From Allobosea sp. TND4EK4 (GTDB taxonomy: Bacteria > Pseudomonadota > Alphaproteobacteria > Rhizobiales > Beijerinckiaceae): a stretch of DNA of 64,000 nucleotides. The position numbers and the translations under genes were made by a program. Position 1 is the first letter of the stretch; every line of letters begins with the position of its first letter. Positions 33,646 to 43,019 of this stretch are shown here, piece after piece. The notes under the pieces are model-generated. The model did no database searches, had not been told where the DNA came from, and saw only the letters and a list, made by a program, of their open reading frames with translations. The stretch is taken from positions 159,612 to 223,611 of the forward strand of contig NZ_FTMO01000006.1 in assembly GCF_900156025.1 (NCBI RefSeq), given 5' to 3'.

Positions 33646-35808
33646 ATGAACGACCGGATTTCACGAGGCGAGCGGCGCGAGCCCTCCTTTGGCTACGGGC
33701 GTGGCGAGAGCCGCGACGACGGTGACATGCGCCTATCTCCAGACGACCGCGCCACCCCCTTCCGCACAGCACCCGCACGGCCAGAGCCGGCTCGGCAATT
33801 GCGCAACCCGCCGAAGCGTGGGGGCAATGGCGGCGGAGGCGGCGGCAAGAGCCCGGGCAAGCGCCGCCGGCGCCGCCGCTCGCTGTTCGGCGGTCTGATC
33901 TACTGGACGATGGTGCTCGGCCTCTGGTGCGTGATCGGACTGGGCGGCATCGTCGCCTACTACGCCTCGCAATTGCCGCCGATCAATCAGCTCACGGTGC
34001 CGAAGCGGCCGCCGAACATCGCGATTCTGGCGGCTGACGGCTCCCTGCTCGCCAATCGCGGCGAGACCGGCGGGCGCACTGTCACCATCGGCGAGGTGCC
34101 GCCCTATCTGCCCAAGGCCTTCGTCGCGATCGAGGACCGCCGCTTCTACGACCATTTCGGCATCGATCCGATCGGCATCACCCGCGCGGTGGTCAACAAT
34201 CTGCGTGGTCGCAGCGGCGTTCAGGGCGGCTCGACCCTCACCCAGCAGCTCGCCAAGAACCTGTTCCTGACGCAGGAGCGCACCGCTTCCCGCAAGATCC
34301 AGGAGGCGATCCTGTCGCTCTGGCTGGAGCGGACCTACAGCAAGAACCAGATCCTCGAGCTCTATCTCAACCGCGTCTATTTCGGCTCCGGCGCCTATGG
34401 CGTCGAGGCGGCGGCGCAGCGTTACTTCAACAAGTCGGCCCGCTCGGTGACGATCGCCGAGGCCGCGATGCTGGCGGGTCTCGTCCAGGCGCCCTCGCGG
34501 CTGGCGCCGAACCGCAATCCGGAGCTCGCCGAAAAGCGCGCCCAGCTCGTCATCGCCGCGATGGCCGATCAGGGCTTCATCACGCAGGACGCGGCCAAGA
34601 CCGCGCTGACGGCCCCGGCCGAGGTGCCCGAGCGCATCGGTGCCGGCTCGGTCAACTATGCGGCCGACTATGTGATGGATGTGCTGGACGACTTCATCGG
34701 CGCGGTCGATGGCGACGTCACCGTGCTGACCACGATCGATTCCAGGCTGCAGGCCTCGGCCGAGACCACCCTGGTCGATGCGCTGTCGGCGCAGGGGGCA
34801 AAGCTCCACGCCTCGCAGGGCGCGGTCGTCTCGCTCGCGCCGGACGGCGCGCTGCGCGCGCTGATCGGCGGGCGCGACTACACTCGCAGCCAGTTCAACC
34901 GCGCCACCGCCGCCAAGCGTCAGCCCGGTTCCTCCTTCAAGCCCTTCGTCTATCTGACAGCGATGGAGAAGGGCCTGACGCCGGACACGATCCGCGACGA
35001 CGCGCCGGTTTCGATCAAGGGATGGGAGCCGGAGAACTACTCGCGCAACTATCGCGGCCCGGTGACATTGGCGACGGCGATGCAGCACTCGCTCAACACG
35101 GTCGCGGCCCGGCTGATCCAGGAGGTGACGCCGAAGGAGGTCATCCGCACGGCCCAGCGCCTGGGTATCACCTCGGCGCTGCAGCCCAATCTGTCGCTTG
35201 CGCTCGGCACCTCCGAGGTGACGCCGCTGGAGATGACGGCAGCCTACGCGACCTTCGCCAATGGGGGGCAGTCCGTTCTGCCCTATGTCATCCGCGAGGT
35301 GCGCCAGACCGATGGCAAGGTGGTCTATGCCCGCAAGGGGGCCAATCTCGGCCAGGTGATCCAGCCGCAATATCTCGCCATGATGGACACGATGTTCAAC
35401 GGCGTGATGACCGGCGGCACCGGCGCCAAGTTCAACATTCCCGGCTGGCAGGTCGGCGGCAAGTCTGGGACGACGCAGGACTTCCGCGACGCCTGGTTCG
35501 TCGGCTTCACCGCCAAGCTGGTCACCGCCGTCTGGGTCGGCAACGACGACAACTCCAACATGAAGCGCGTCACGGGCAGCGGATTGCCGGGAGAGATCTG
35601 GGGCAAGTTCATGAAGGCGGCCCATGTCGGCTCGCAGCCGATCCCGCTGCCGGGCGGCTTCTGGCAGGGCGCCCCGCGCCCGCTCGACACCGGTGCGCCG
35701 GTGGCCGATGCCCGGCAGCCGAACGAGGCGCCGCCGAGCAGCGACAGGGCCTGGGCGCCGCCGGCGCCGCAGGAGAAGAACTTCCTCGAGCGGCTCTTCG
35801 GCGGGTAG
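33646..35808 (+). CDS. Penicillin-binding protein 1A (class A, bifunctional)
   Basis: A 720-residue peptidoglycan synthase. A basic, Gly-rich cytoplasmic tail (about residues 55-78) precedes one transmembrane helix (about 80-105). The GT51 glycosyltransferase follows with EDRRFYDHFG (163-172) and GGSTLTQQLAKN (194-205). The transpeptidase has SSFK (about 430), the SLN triad member (about 484) and KSGTT (about 605). It builds and crosslinks glycan at the inner membrane. The C-terminal 40 residues are Pro/Ala-rich. It stands alone with a CtrA-like box upstream, suggesting cell-cycle timing. Confidence 0.94.
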   Translation: MNDRISRGERREPSFGYGRGESRDDGDMRLSPDDRATPFRTAPARPEPARQLRNPPKRGGNGGGGGGKSPGKRRRRRRSLFGGLIYWTMVLGLWCVIGLGGIVAYYASQLPPINQLTVPKRPPNIAILAADGSLLANRGETGGRTVTIGEVPPYLPKAFVAIEDRRFYDHFGIDPIGITRAVVNNLRGRSGVQGGSTLTQQLAKNLFLTQERTASRKIQEAILSLWLERTYSKNQILELYLNRVYFGSGAYGVEAAAQRYFNKSARSVTIAEAAMLAGLVQAPSRLAPNRNPELAEKRAQLVIAAMADQGFITQDAAKTALTAPAEVPERIGAGSVNYAADYVMDVLDDFIGAVDGDVTVLTTIDSRLQASAETTLVDALSAQGAKLHASQGAVVSLAPDGALRALIGGRDYTRSQFNRATAAKRQPGSSFKPFVYLTAMEKGLTPDTIRDDAPVSIKGWEPENYSRNYRGPVTLATAMQHSLNTVAARLIQEVTPKEVIRTAQRLGITSALQPNLSLALGTSEVTPLEMTAAYATFANGGQSVLPYVIREVRQTDGKVVYARKGANLGQVIQPQYLAMMDTMFNGVMTGGTGAKFNIPGWQVGGKSGTTQDFRDAWFVGFTAKLVTAVWVGNDDNSNMKRVTGSGLPGEIWGKFMKAAHVGSQPIPLPGGFWQGAPRPLDTGAPVADARQPNEAPPSSDRAWAPPAPQEKNFLERLFGG

Positions 35809-35824
35809 CCTTCGGTATCCGCGT

Positions 35825-37021
35825 TCAGCGCTTCGCCGCCCGGATCCCCGCACTCAGCTTGAAGGTGGCGAAGGCCGCGAGGCCGAGTGCCGACATCACG
35901 AGCGGCAGCGGCAGGGCGGAGCCCTTCAGCAGGTGGCCGACGAGCAGCCCGACGCAGGCCGAGAGCAGCATCTGGCACAGTCCATTGAAGGAGGAGGCCG
36001 CACCGGCCCGGTCCGGAAACGGCATCATCGCCGAGGCCTGGGCCTGCGGCATGGTGAGCCCGACTCCGCAGGCATAGACGGCCCAGGACAGGGCGATGCC
36101 GACCGCTCCTCCGGCTCCGGTCGCGACGCTGCCGAGCATGAGCAGGCCGCCGAGCGCGAGGAACAGCACGCCGAGCCCCAGCACCCCGTCCATGCCGCGC
36201 GAGCCGACGAGCCGCTGCGCCAGGATCGTTCCGCCGATGAAGCCGAGCACGCCGAAGGCGAAGGAGAAGCCGTACTGCACCGGCGTCAGCCCGTAAACGC
36301 CGCTCAGAACGAAGGAGGAGCCCGAGATGAAAGCGAACAGCCCGGCATAGGCGAGCGCCGTCAGGGCGACATAGACGCGGAAGGCACGGTTGCGGAGCAG
36401 GACGCCGTAGCCGCCGAAGATCGCCTTGACCGAGAGCGGCTGGGGCGAGCGCTGCCGCAGCGTTTCCGGCATCACCGCGACGATCACCGCGGTCAGTGCC
36501 AGCGCAAAGACCAGCGAGGCGACGAAGGTCGAGCGCCAGCCGAAGGCGACCTGCAGCACGCCGCCGAGCACCGGCGCGACCGCCGGCACCAGCCCCATGA
36601 TCATGCCCATCCGCGCCAGCTCCTTGCCGGCACGCGGGCCTTCATAAAGGTCGCGCACCATGGCGCGGCCCAGCACGATCGGGCCCGAGGCGCCCAGCGC
36701 CTGCAGGGCGCGCGCGGCCGTCAGCGCGCCGATCGAGGGAGCGATGGCGCAGGCGAGCGTCGCCAGAGCAAAGAGGCCGAGCCCGGCGAGCAGGATCGGC
36801 TTGCGGCCGATGCGGTCGGACAGCGGCCCCCAGACGATCTGCCCGGCGGCGAAGCCGAAGAGGAAGGAGGAGAGCGTCGCCTGCGCCCCGGCGACATCCG
36901 TGCCCATGACGCGCACGATCTCGGGCAGGGAGGGCAGGTAGAAATCGGTCGAGAGCGGCCCGAGCGCCGTCAGCATGGCGAGGACGGCGGTCATCGCCAG
37001 CGTGTCGGGACGAAGCTTCAT
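35825..37021 (-). CDS. Bcr/CflA-type multidrug MFS exporter
   Basis: A 398-residue major facilitator with 12 predicted transmembrane helices and no large loops. The Bcr/CflA group is recognised by the N-terminal MTALGPLSTDFYLPSLPEI (TM1) and motif A GPLSDRIGRKPILL (about residues 65-78), then RALQALGASGPIVLGRAMVRDL. Members export drugs such as bicyclomycin or chloramphenicol using the proton gradient. The start at 37021 is preceded by GGAGGCG. It converges with the PBP gene, leaving 16 bases between them. The actual substrate is unknown. Confidence 0.9.
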   Translation of the reverse strand: MKLRPDTLAMTAVLAMLTALGPLSTDFYLPSLPEIVRVMGTDVAGAQATLSSFLFGFAAGQIVWGPLSDRIGRKPILLAGLGLFALATLACAIAPSIGALTAARALQALGASGPIVLGRAMVRDLYEGPRAGKELARMGMIMGLVPAVAPVLGGVLQVAFGWRSTFVASLVFALALTAVIVAVMPETLRQRSPQPLSVKAIFGGYGVLLRNRAFRVYVALTALAYAGLFAFISGSSFVLSGVYGLTPVQYGFSFAFGVLGFIGGTILAQRLVGSRGMDGVLGLGVLFLALGGLLMLGSVATGAGGAVGIALSWAVYACGVGLTMPQAQASAMMPFPDRAGAASSFNGLCQMLLSACVGLLVGHLLKGSALPLPLVMSALGLAAFATFKLSAGIRAAKR

Positions 37022-37112
37022 CGGGCGCCTCCGGCGCGGCCCGCATGCCGCGCCGCAAGACCCTGCTACGATGCCGGGCCGAGCGCCTGCAAGGGCAGGG
37101 CGGGCAGGTCGC

Positions 37113-38309
37113 TCATGCGGCTCCCGCCAGCACCTGTTCGGGAGAGAGGCCGACCAGCTCGGCATAGCGGGCCGGATCGGTCGCGCCTTCCGTATTGATC
37201 AGCAGCACCCGCGAGCGGGCATCGAGCTTCAAGGCGGTGCGGGCTTCGGGGTCCCGCATCGCGGCCAGCAATCCGGCAAGCCCTGCCGCTCCGCTTTCGC
37301 CCGCGACGATGGCGGAATCGCCGGCGGTCGGGCGGGCGAGGCGGTTCATCGCCTCCACGGCATCGGCATCGGTCGCGGTCATGAAGGCGTCGGCGGCGCG
37401 ATACAGCACGCGCAGCGCGATCGGGGAGGGCTCGTAGCATTCCAGCATCGCCATGACGGTCGGCTTGCCATGCGCGATCGTCACCGGCCGGCCCTGGCGC
37501 GCCGCCTCGAAGAGGCAGGCCGCCAGCTCGGGTTCGACCACGGTGAAGAGCGGCCGGGCGGGGCCATAATGCGTCGCCATCTGTGCCGCCATCGCTGCGG
37601 CGATCCCCCCGACGCCGGCCTGGACGAAGACATGGGTCGGAGCCTGCGGAAGCTGGGCGAACGCCTCGCTTGCGATCGCCGTGTAGCCCTGCATCACCAG
37701 CCCTGGAATGCGCTCATAGCCCTCCCATGAGGTATCGGAGACGACGGTCCAGCCGCGCTCGGTCGCGACGCGCGCAGCCTCCCTAACCGAGTCGTCATAG
37801 GTTCCGGCGACGCGCACCATCTCGGCGCCGAAGCGGGCGATGGCCGCGACCCGCTCCGCGCTCACCCCGCCATGCACGAAGATCACGGCCTTGGCTCCGA
37901 CGAGTCCGGCGCCCTGCGCCACCGACCGGCCATGGTTGCCATCCGTCGCGCAGGCGAAAGTCATCGTCGCCGCCGCCTTGCGCAGGGCCGGATCGGCGAT
38001 GTCGGCATCGTCGAATTGCCGCCCCAGCTGACGCGAGGCCTCCTCGATCGCGAGCCGGATCACCGCATAGGCGCCGCCCAGCGCCTTGAAGCTGCCCAGA
38101 CCGAGCCGCTGGCCCTCATCCTTGACGAAGAGCGCGCCGATCCCCAGCGCGGCAGCCAGCCCCGGCAGCGCGCGGAGCGGCGTCGGCATCGGGTTCTCCC
38201 GCGCCGCCAGATGCCGGCCAATGGCTGCGGCCCCGTCGGGGCCTAGCATGGCGAGGTCTCTCGGATCGAGATCGCTTTTGTAGTCGGGATGGGTGTTGAG
38301 CAGCAGCAT
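37113..38309 (-). CDS. dpaL: Diaminopropionate ammonia-lyase
   Basis: A 398-residue PLP enzyme of fold type II that splits 2,3-diaminopropionate into pyruvate and two ammonia. The PLP lysine is in GLGSFKALGGAYAV (about residue 72). FACATDGNHGRSVAQ (about 115) and VFVQAGVGGIAAAMA are the cofactor-binding loops, and the LLLNTHPDYKSDL start is typical. The start at 38309 has GAGGC six bases upstream; ATGs at 38324 and 38327 do not. An AsnC-type regulator is divergent and most likely activates it. Threonine/serine dehydratase is the less likely alternative. Confidence 0.9.
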   Translation of the reverse strand: MLLLNTHPDYKSDLDPRDLAMLGPDGAAAIGRHLAARENPMPTPLRALPGLAAALGIGALFVKDEGQRLGLGSFKALGGAYAVIRLAIEEASRQLGRQFDDADIADPALRKAAATMTFACATDGNHGRSVAQGAGLVGAKAVIFVHGGVSAERVAAIARFGAEMVRVAGTYDDSVREAARVATERGWTVVSDTSWEGYERIPGLVMQGYTAIASEAFAQLPQAPTHVFVQAGVGGIAAAMAAQMATHYGPARPLFTVVEPELAACLFEAARQGRPVTIAHGKPTVMAMLECYEPSPIALRVLYRAADAFMTATDADAVEAMNRLARPTAGDSAIVAGESGAAGLAGLLAAMRDPEARTALKLDARSRVLLINTEGATDPARYAELVGLSPEQVLAGAA

Positions 38310-38412
38310 CGGGGGCCTCGCCATCATCGTTGGCGAATGGATATTGCAATCGCGGCGAAAAGAACGCTGCATTCTCGCCGGACCCGTGCAAGTTCGGATC
38401 GCGACAAGACCC

Positions 38413-38889
38413 ATGCCTGAAACGGACTCTCGCCTCGACGCCTTCGACAGGGCGATCCTCGCCATCCTGCAGCAGGACAATTCCATTCCGCAGCGGGTGA
38501 TCGGGGAGAGGGTCAATCTGTCGGCGCCGGCGGTGCAGCGCCGTATCCGGCGGATGGAGGCGCAAGGAATCATCCGCGCCAATGTCGCGGTGGTCGACCC
38601 TGCCGCGCTCGGCCACCCGATCACGATCTTCGTCGAGGTCGAGCTGGTGAGCGAAACCGCGCCCGACATCGATGCCGCAAAGAACGCCTTCCTCGCGGCT
38701 GCGGAAGTCCAGCAATGCTACTACGTCACCGGGGAGGTCGACTTCATGCTGGTCGTGCTGGTGCCGAGCATGGCGGCCTATGAGGCGCTGACGCGCCGGC
38801 TGTTCTTCGCCAACCCCAACATCCGCAAGTTCCGCAGCTTCGTGGCGATGGACCGGGTCAAGGCGGGGCTCGGCGTGCCGGTCGATTGA
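38413..38889 (+). CDS. Lrp/AsnC family regulator, divergent from dpaL
   Basis: A 158-residue AsnC-type regulator: helix-turn-helix at about residues 8-60 (LDAFDRAILAILQQDNSIPQ; NLSAPAVQRRIRRMEAQGII) and a ligand domain (YYVTGEVDFMLVVLV, about 105). The 103-base divergent gap to dpaL is where it should bind. ATG at 38413 gives the standard N-terminus; the longer frame upstream overlaps dpaL and is unlikely. Likely role: local control of diaminopropionate breakdown. Confidence 0.92.
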   Translation: MPETDSRLDAFDRAILAILQQDNSIPQRVIGERVNLSAPAVQRRIRRMEAQGIIRANVAVVDPAALGHPITIFVEVELVSETAPDIDAAKNAFLAAAEVQQCYYVTGEVDFMLVVLVPSMAAYEALTRRLFFANPNIRKFRSFVAMDRVKAGLGVPVD

Positions 38890-38918
38890 GTGCTCTTCCG
38901 CCCGCCGCACGCATCATC

Positions 38919-39004
38919 GTGATTCCGAGCGCAGCGAAGCAATCCAGGGGGGCGGGTGCGCTCCACCCCCCTGGATTGCGTCGCTGCGCTCCTCGCAATG
39001 ACGG
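38919..39004. repeat. Palindromic intergenic repeat, GAGCGCAGCGAAGCAATCC family (second copy)
   Basis: GTGATTCCGAGCGCAGCGAA...GCAATCCAGGGGGG pairs with CCCCCCTGGATTGC...GCTGCGCTCCTCGCAATGAC. The inner arms (CAATCCAGGGGGG/CCCCCCTGGATTG) are exact, so transcripts would form a long hairpin. It shares its outer sequence with the copy at 9971-10068. Confidence 0.75.
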
Positions 39005-39024
39005 CGCGGAAGGGCCGATGGGCG

Positions 39025-40245
39025 CTACTTCCGCAAGCTCGCCCGCATGTCCTTCACCTGACCCGGTGTCACGGCCGGTGCCGCATTGCCCCAGCTGTTG
39101 CGGACATAGGTCAGGACGTTGGCCACTGCCGCGTCGTCGAGGTTCCAGGCGAAGGACGGCATCGCGGGGGTCGTCGGCTTGGCCGCCGTGCCGACCGCCT
39201 GGCTGCCCGCCAGCACCACCCGGATCAGGGAGCTCGGGTCGGTGCTGTTCACGAGGGGCGCCTTGGCCAGCGTCGGGAAGAGCGAGGGCTGGCCCTGTCC
39301 AGAGGAGACGTGACAGGCAGAGCAGCGGTCGAAATAGACCGCCTTGCCGCTGACCATCGCCTGCTCGTCGGCCGCGACAGGCTTCGGCGCAGCTGTGCCG
39401 TCACTCTTCACGTCCTTCAGATAGGTCGCGACGGCCTGGAGGTCGGAATCCGCCCATTTGCTGGTCGATTGAGCCACCGCCTCGGCCATCGGACCCGAGG
39501 CGATGTCGAAGCGGTTCGCCCCGGTCTTGAGATAAGCGACGACGTCGTCCTTCGACCAGGCGCCGATGCCCTTGTGCGGGTCGCCGGTCAGGCTCGGCGC
39601 GAACCAGTCCTGCAGATTGCCGCCGCGCAGGAACTCCCCGCCCTTGTCGGCTCCGGTCAGGCTCCGCGGCGTATGACAGGTGCCGCAATGACCGGCTCCG
39701 TTGACGAGATAGGCACCGCGGTTCCATTCGGCAGACTTGGCCGGGTCGGACTGGAATTCCTTCGGCGAGAAGTTCAGCAGGTTCCAGCCTGCCATCACGG
39801 TGCGGATGCTGAAGGGGAAGGGCAGCTGGTTGGAGACGACGCGGTTGGAGACCGGCTCGACCTTCTGGAAATAGGCCCAGAGATCGGCGATGTCGGAATC
39901 GCTCATCGAGGAATAGGCGGGGTAGGGCATCGCCGGATAGAGCCGCTTGCCGTCCTTGCCGATGCCGCGCTTCAGCGCGCTGCGGAAATCCTCGTAGCTC
40001 CAGCGGCCAATGCCGGTTTCCGGATCGGGCGTGATGTTGGAGGGCACGAGCCTGCCGAAGGGCGTCTCCAGCGGCTCGCCGCCAGCGAAGGGCTTGCCCC
40101 CGGGCCGGGTGTGACAGGCCGAACAGTCGCCCAGGATCGCCTGGTAGCGGCCGGCCTCGATCCGGTCGAACAGGTCGGAGGCGAAGCCTGCCGTGCCGAC
40201 CAGAGTGGCGGCCGCGAGGCCGGCGAAGAGCGCTGCCGTCTTCAT
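39025..40245 (-). CDS. Triheme cytochrome c, dehydrogenase electron-acceptor subunit
   Basis: A 406-residue secreted cytochrome with a signal peptide (ALFAGLAAATLVGTAGFAS) and three CXXCH heme sites: CSACH (about residue 41), CGTCH (about 188) and CSACH (about 315). Three-domain c-type subunits of this size serve gluconate 2-dehydrogenase and alcohol dehydrogenase complexes, passing electrons from the FAD subunit to ubiquinone. It overlaps the upstream GMC gene by four bases (ATGA), so the two are translated together. The true electron donor is inferred from the operon. Confidence 0.93.
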   Translation of the reverse strand: MKTAALFAGLAAATLVGTAGFASDLFDRIEAGRYQAILGDCSACHTRPGGKPFAGGEPLETPFGRLVPSNITPDPETGIGRWSYEDFRSALKRGIGKDGKRLYPAMPYPAYSSMSDSDIADLWAYFQKVEPVSNRVVSNQLPFPFSIRTVMAGWNLLNFSPKEFQSDPAKSAEWNRGAYLVNGAGHCGTCHTPRSLTGADKGGEFLRGGNLQDWFAPSLTGDPHKGIGAWSKDDVVAYLKTGANRFDIASGPMAEAVAQSTSKWADSDLQAVATYLKDVKSDGTAAPKPVAADEQAMVSGKAVYFDRCSACHVSSGQGQPSLFPTLAKAPLVNSTDPSSLIRVVLAGSQAVGTAAKPTTPAMPSFAWNLDDAAVANVLTYVRNSWGNAAPAVTPGQVKDMRASLRK

Positions 40246-42005
40246 GCTTCCACCAGCCTGCCAGGGTTCTTGAGGTAGTGGTTTCGGATCGAATCCGCCG
40301 CCCAATAGGCCAGCGCGCCCACCGGCCCGGTCGGGTTCTTGCCGGCGTTCTGCGGGAAGGCAGAGGCGCCGATGGCGAAGACGTTCGGCACGTCCCAGCT
40401 CTGCAGATGCCGGTTGACCGCGCTGGTGTTCGGATCGGTGCCCATGATCGCGCCGCCGGTGTTGTGCGTGCTCTGATAGGGCACGGAATTCCAGCCCTTG
40501 CGAGCCCTGGCGACCACGGCCTGCTTGCCGCCGAGCTGGTCGGCGATCTCCTGCATGCGGCCGCTGATCCAGTTCGACATGCGGATGTCGTTATCCGGGA
40601 AGTCGAAGGTGATCCTCAGCAGCGGGCGGCCGAAGCGATCCTTGTAGGTCGGGTCGAGGTCGAGATAATTGCCGCGCGTCGCGTAGGACGATCCCTGAGA
40701 CGAGAAGGTCAGCGTGTTGTTGTAGTAGGCCTTCGTCGCCTTCTTCCATTCCGAGCCCCAGCGCGGCGTGCCGGGCGGTACGGGCCGGTACTGGATCGGC
40801 CGGCCATTGGTGGGGATACAGTTGAGGCCGGCCCCGCCGACGAAGTCGAGCGCGCCATGGTCGAAGGCATCGCCATTGTAGTCGTCCACCGTCTGGCCGA
40901 GCGCGCCGGCGGCGATGAACGGGTTCATGTGCTTGCCTTCGAAGAAGACCTGCGTGCCGGCATTGGTCTGGTAGCAGTAGTTGCGGCCCACCACGCCTTC
41001 GCCGGTCGACGGATCATAGGGCTTGCCGATGCCCGAGAGCAGCATCAGCCGGACGTTGAACAGGCCATAGGCGTTGAGGAGCACGATGTCGGCCGGCTGC
41101 TCGAAGATCTCGCCGTTGACGTCGATATAGGTCACGCCGGTTGCGCTCTTGCCGTCCGGCGCAAGGTTGATCTTCAGCACCTCGCATTCCGTGCGCGCCT
41201 CGAAGTTCGACTTGCGCATCAGCACCGGCAGCACGGTCGTATGCGCGCTCGACTTCGAGTAGTTCGCGCAGCCGAAGCGCTCGCAATGGCCGCAGAAGGT
41301 GCATTGCCCCATCGCGACGCCGAGCGGATTGACATAGGCACCCGAGAGATTGGCCGAGGGCGTCGGGAAGGGATGCAGCCCCTTCGCCCGCGCCGCTTCC
41401 GCGAACAGCGTCGGGGCATAGGTCATCTGCATCGGCGGCAGCGGATAGTCGCGCTTGCGCGGCCCCTCGAAGGGATTGCCGCCATCCTGGATCGTGCCGT
41501 TCAGGTTGCCGGCCTTGCCGGAGATGCCGCAGAGATACTCGAAGCGGTCGAAGGCGCTTTCGAGTTCGTCGTAGCTGACGCCCCAATCCTGGATCTGGAG
41601 ATCCTGCACCCGCTCGGCGCCATAGCGCTCGGTGAGATGGGACTTCAGCCGGAAATCGCTCGGGAAGAAGCGCCAGGTGTGGCCGTTCCAGTGCGTGCCG
41701 GCGCCGCCGACGCCATGGCCGGGCAGGAAGGAGCCGTAGTCGCGCATCGGCAGCGCGGTCTGCGAGACGTTGTTGCGCATCGTCATCGCTTCCTGCGCCG
41801 GCTGCAGGAACAGGTCCTTGCGCACGGCGTAGCGCAGCTCGTCGGGCGCGTAGGCGACGTTGAAGTCGGTCGCCGTGTCGCGCCAGGGGCCGCGCTCGAT
41901 CGCGACGACATCGAGGCCGGCATCGGTCAGCTCATGGCCGAGGATCGCGCCGGTCCAGCCCAGGCCGATGATCACGGCATCCTTGCGGGGCAGTTTTCTC
42001 ACCAT
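40242..42005 (-). CDS. GMC family oxidoreductase, large subunit (gluconate 2-dehydrogenase type)
   Basis: A 587-residue FAD protein of the glucose-methanol-choline family. The ADP-binding fold is AVIIGLGWTGAILGHELTDAG (about residues 10-30). GHGVGGAGTHWNGHTWR (about 95) and the C-terminal STHNTGGAIMGTDP and AIGASAFPQNAGKNPTGPVGALAYWAAD segments bind FAD and catalyse. A CTFCGHCERFGC cluster (about residue 234) may hold an iron-sulphur centre, as in FAD-dependent glucose and gluconate dehydrogenases. It is the middle gene of a three-gene operon with a small subunit and a cytochrome. Substrate is probably a sugar or sugar acid. Confidence 0.92.
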   Translation of the reverse strand: MVRKLPRKDAVIIGLGWTGAILGHELTDAGLDVVAIERGPWRDTATDFNVAYAPDELRYAVRKDLFLQPAQEAMTMRNNVSQTALPMRDYGSFLPGHGVGGAGTHWNGHTWRFFPSDFRLKSHLTERYGAERVQDLQIQDWGVSYDELESAFDRFEYLCGISGKAGNLNGTIQDGGNPFEGPRKRDYPLPPMQMTYAPTLFAEAARAKGLHPFPTPSANLSGAYVNPLGVAMGQCTFCGHCERFGCANYSKSSAHTTVLPVLMRKSNFEARTECEVLKINLAPDGKSATGVTYIDVNGEIFEQPADIVLLNAYGLFNVRLMLLSGIGKPYDPSTGEGVVGRNYCYQTNAGTQVFFEGKHMNPFIAAGALGQTVDDYNGDAFDHGALDFVGGAGLNCIPTNGRPIQYRPVPPGTPRWGSEWKKATKAYYNNTLTFSSQGSSYATRGNYLDLDPTYKDRFGRPLLRITFDFPDNDIRMSNWISGRMQEIADQLGGKQAVVARARKGWNSVPYQSTHNTGGAIMGTDPNTSAVNRHLQSWDVPNVFAIGASAFPQNAGKNPTGPVGALAYWAADSIRNHYLKNPGRLVEA

Positions 42006-42020
42006 CTCGAACGCTCCCGC

Positions 42021-42758
42021 CTACCGGCTTCCGGTCTTCCATTCCGGCCGGCCGCCGATCGAGAGCGGCGGCAGCGGGAAGGGCTTGTTATGGGCCGTGA
42101 CATAGTCGCGGTAGTCATAGCGGGCGCCGGGGAAGCCGATGAACTTCCAGCCGGCCATGTCCTTGTTGCCGCCATAGATCGGGTCGGCGAAGAAGCCCTC
42201 CATCGTGTTCTGCAGCACGAGGTTGAAGAAGCCGGCGGAGGCCTTGTATTCGACCTTGCCGGCCTCGAAATCCTTGAGGACCTGGTCCTGCTCGGCCGGC
42301 GCCAGTTCGAAGAAGGCCTTGCCGCCGAGCTTGTCGCGGCTGTGCTTGTTGAGCGCGGCAAGGCCGTCCCGATAGCGGGCAGCCGGCGCGGCGCTGCCCT
42401 GATAGCCCTGGGTCGGCAGCCCCGGCATGAACGGCCCCTGCATGTAGAGCCGGTCGGAGGTGCCGTAGCTGCCGGCGAGCTGCCGGTCGATGAAGCTGGC
42501 GCAGCCCGCTTCCTTGCCGCCGATGCTGAGATCGTCGGACGGCACGATGCGATCGACGATCGCCTCGACGGTGCGCGCCTCCTCCGGCGTGAACACATAC
42601 CAGCGCCCGCCGGGCAGCGGATCGGGCGGAAGGGCCGCGAAGGGCCGCCAGGGCAACGTTCCGGAATGCTCGGCGGCGCTGGCCGGCATCGAGGCGGCGA
42701 GCAGCAGCATCCCTGTCGAGGAGAGGAACTGGCGGCGGCTCTGCGGGCGCAGGGGCAT
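42021..42758 (-). CDS. Gluconate 2-dehydrogenase subunit 3 family protein
   Basis: A 245-residue small subunit of a membrane-bound FAD dehydrogenase. The N-terminus has an RRQFLSSTGMLLLAASM Tat-type signal (RRxFL), so the complex is probably exported folded with FAD in place. The family segments FTPEEARTVEAIVDRIVPSDD (about residue 55) and GFFADPIYGGNKDMAGWKFIGFPG are clear. The ATG at 42758 has GAGAG upstream; a GTG at 42770 is possible. It is the first gene of the operon, 15 bases ahead of the GMC subunit. Confidence 0.92.
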   Translation of the reverse strand: MPLRPQSRRQFLSSTGMLLLAASMPASAAEHSGTLPWRPFAALPPDPLPGGRWYVFTPEEARTVEAIVDRIVPSDDLSIGGKEAGCASFIDRQLAGSYGTSDRLYMQGPFMPGLPTQGYQGSAAPAARYRDGLAALNKHSRDKLGGKAFFELAPAEQDQVLKDFEAGKVEYKASAGFFNLVLQNTMEGFFADPIYGGNKDMAGWKFIGFPGARYDYRDYVTAHNKPFPLPPLSIGGRPEWKTGSR

Positions 42759-43019
42759 AGGAACTCTCACTCTTCCGTGCGCTACCGCACCGCTGAAGGC
42801 GCTGAACGCTCTACCTTGGAATCATGACAGGCAATCGCGGGGGCCTCTGCTCCGTCATGCGTGTGGAGCATGGAACAATCCGCAGGAGCCGGCAGAACCC
42901 CGCGAACGCCCGGTTTCCGCACCAAACCCGGCAAAGCGCGCAGCTTCGCCTTGTTCTCGAGCCGGCGATGTGCGAACCGCGGGCCGACAAGTGCCGATCC
43001 TTCCGGGCGAGCCCTTTTC

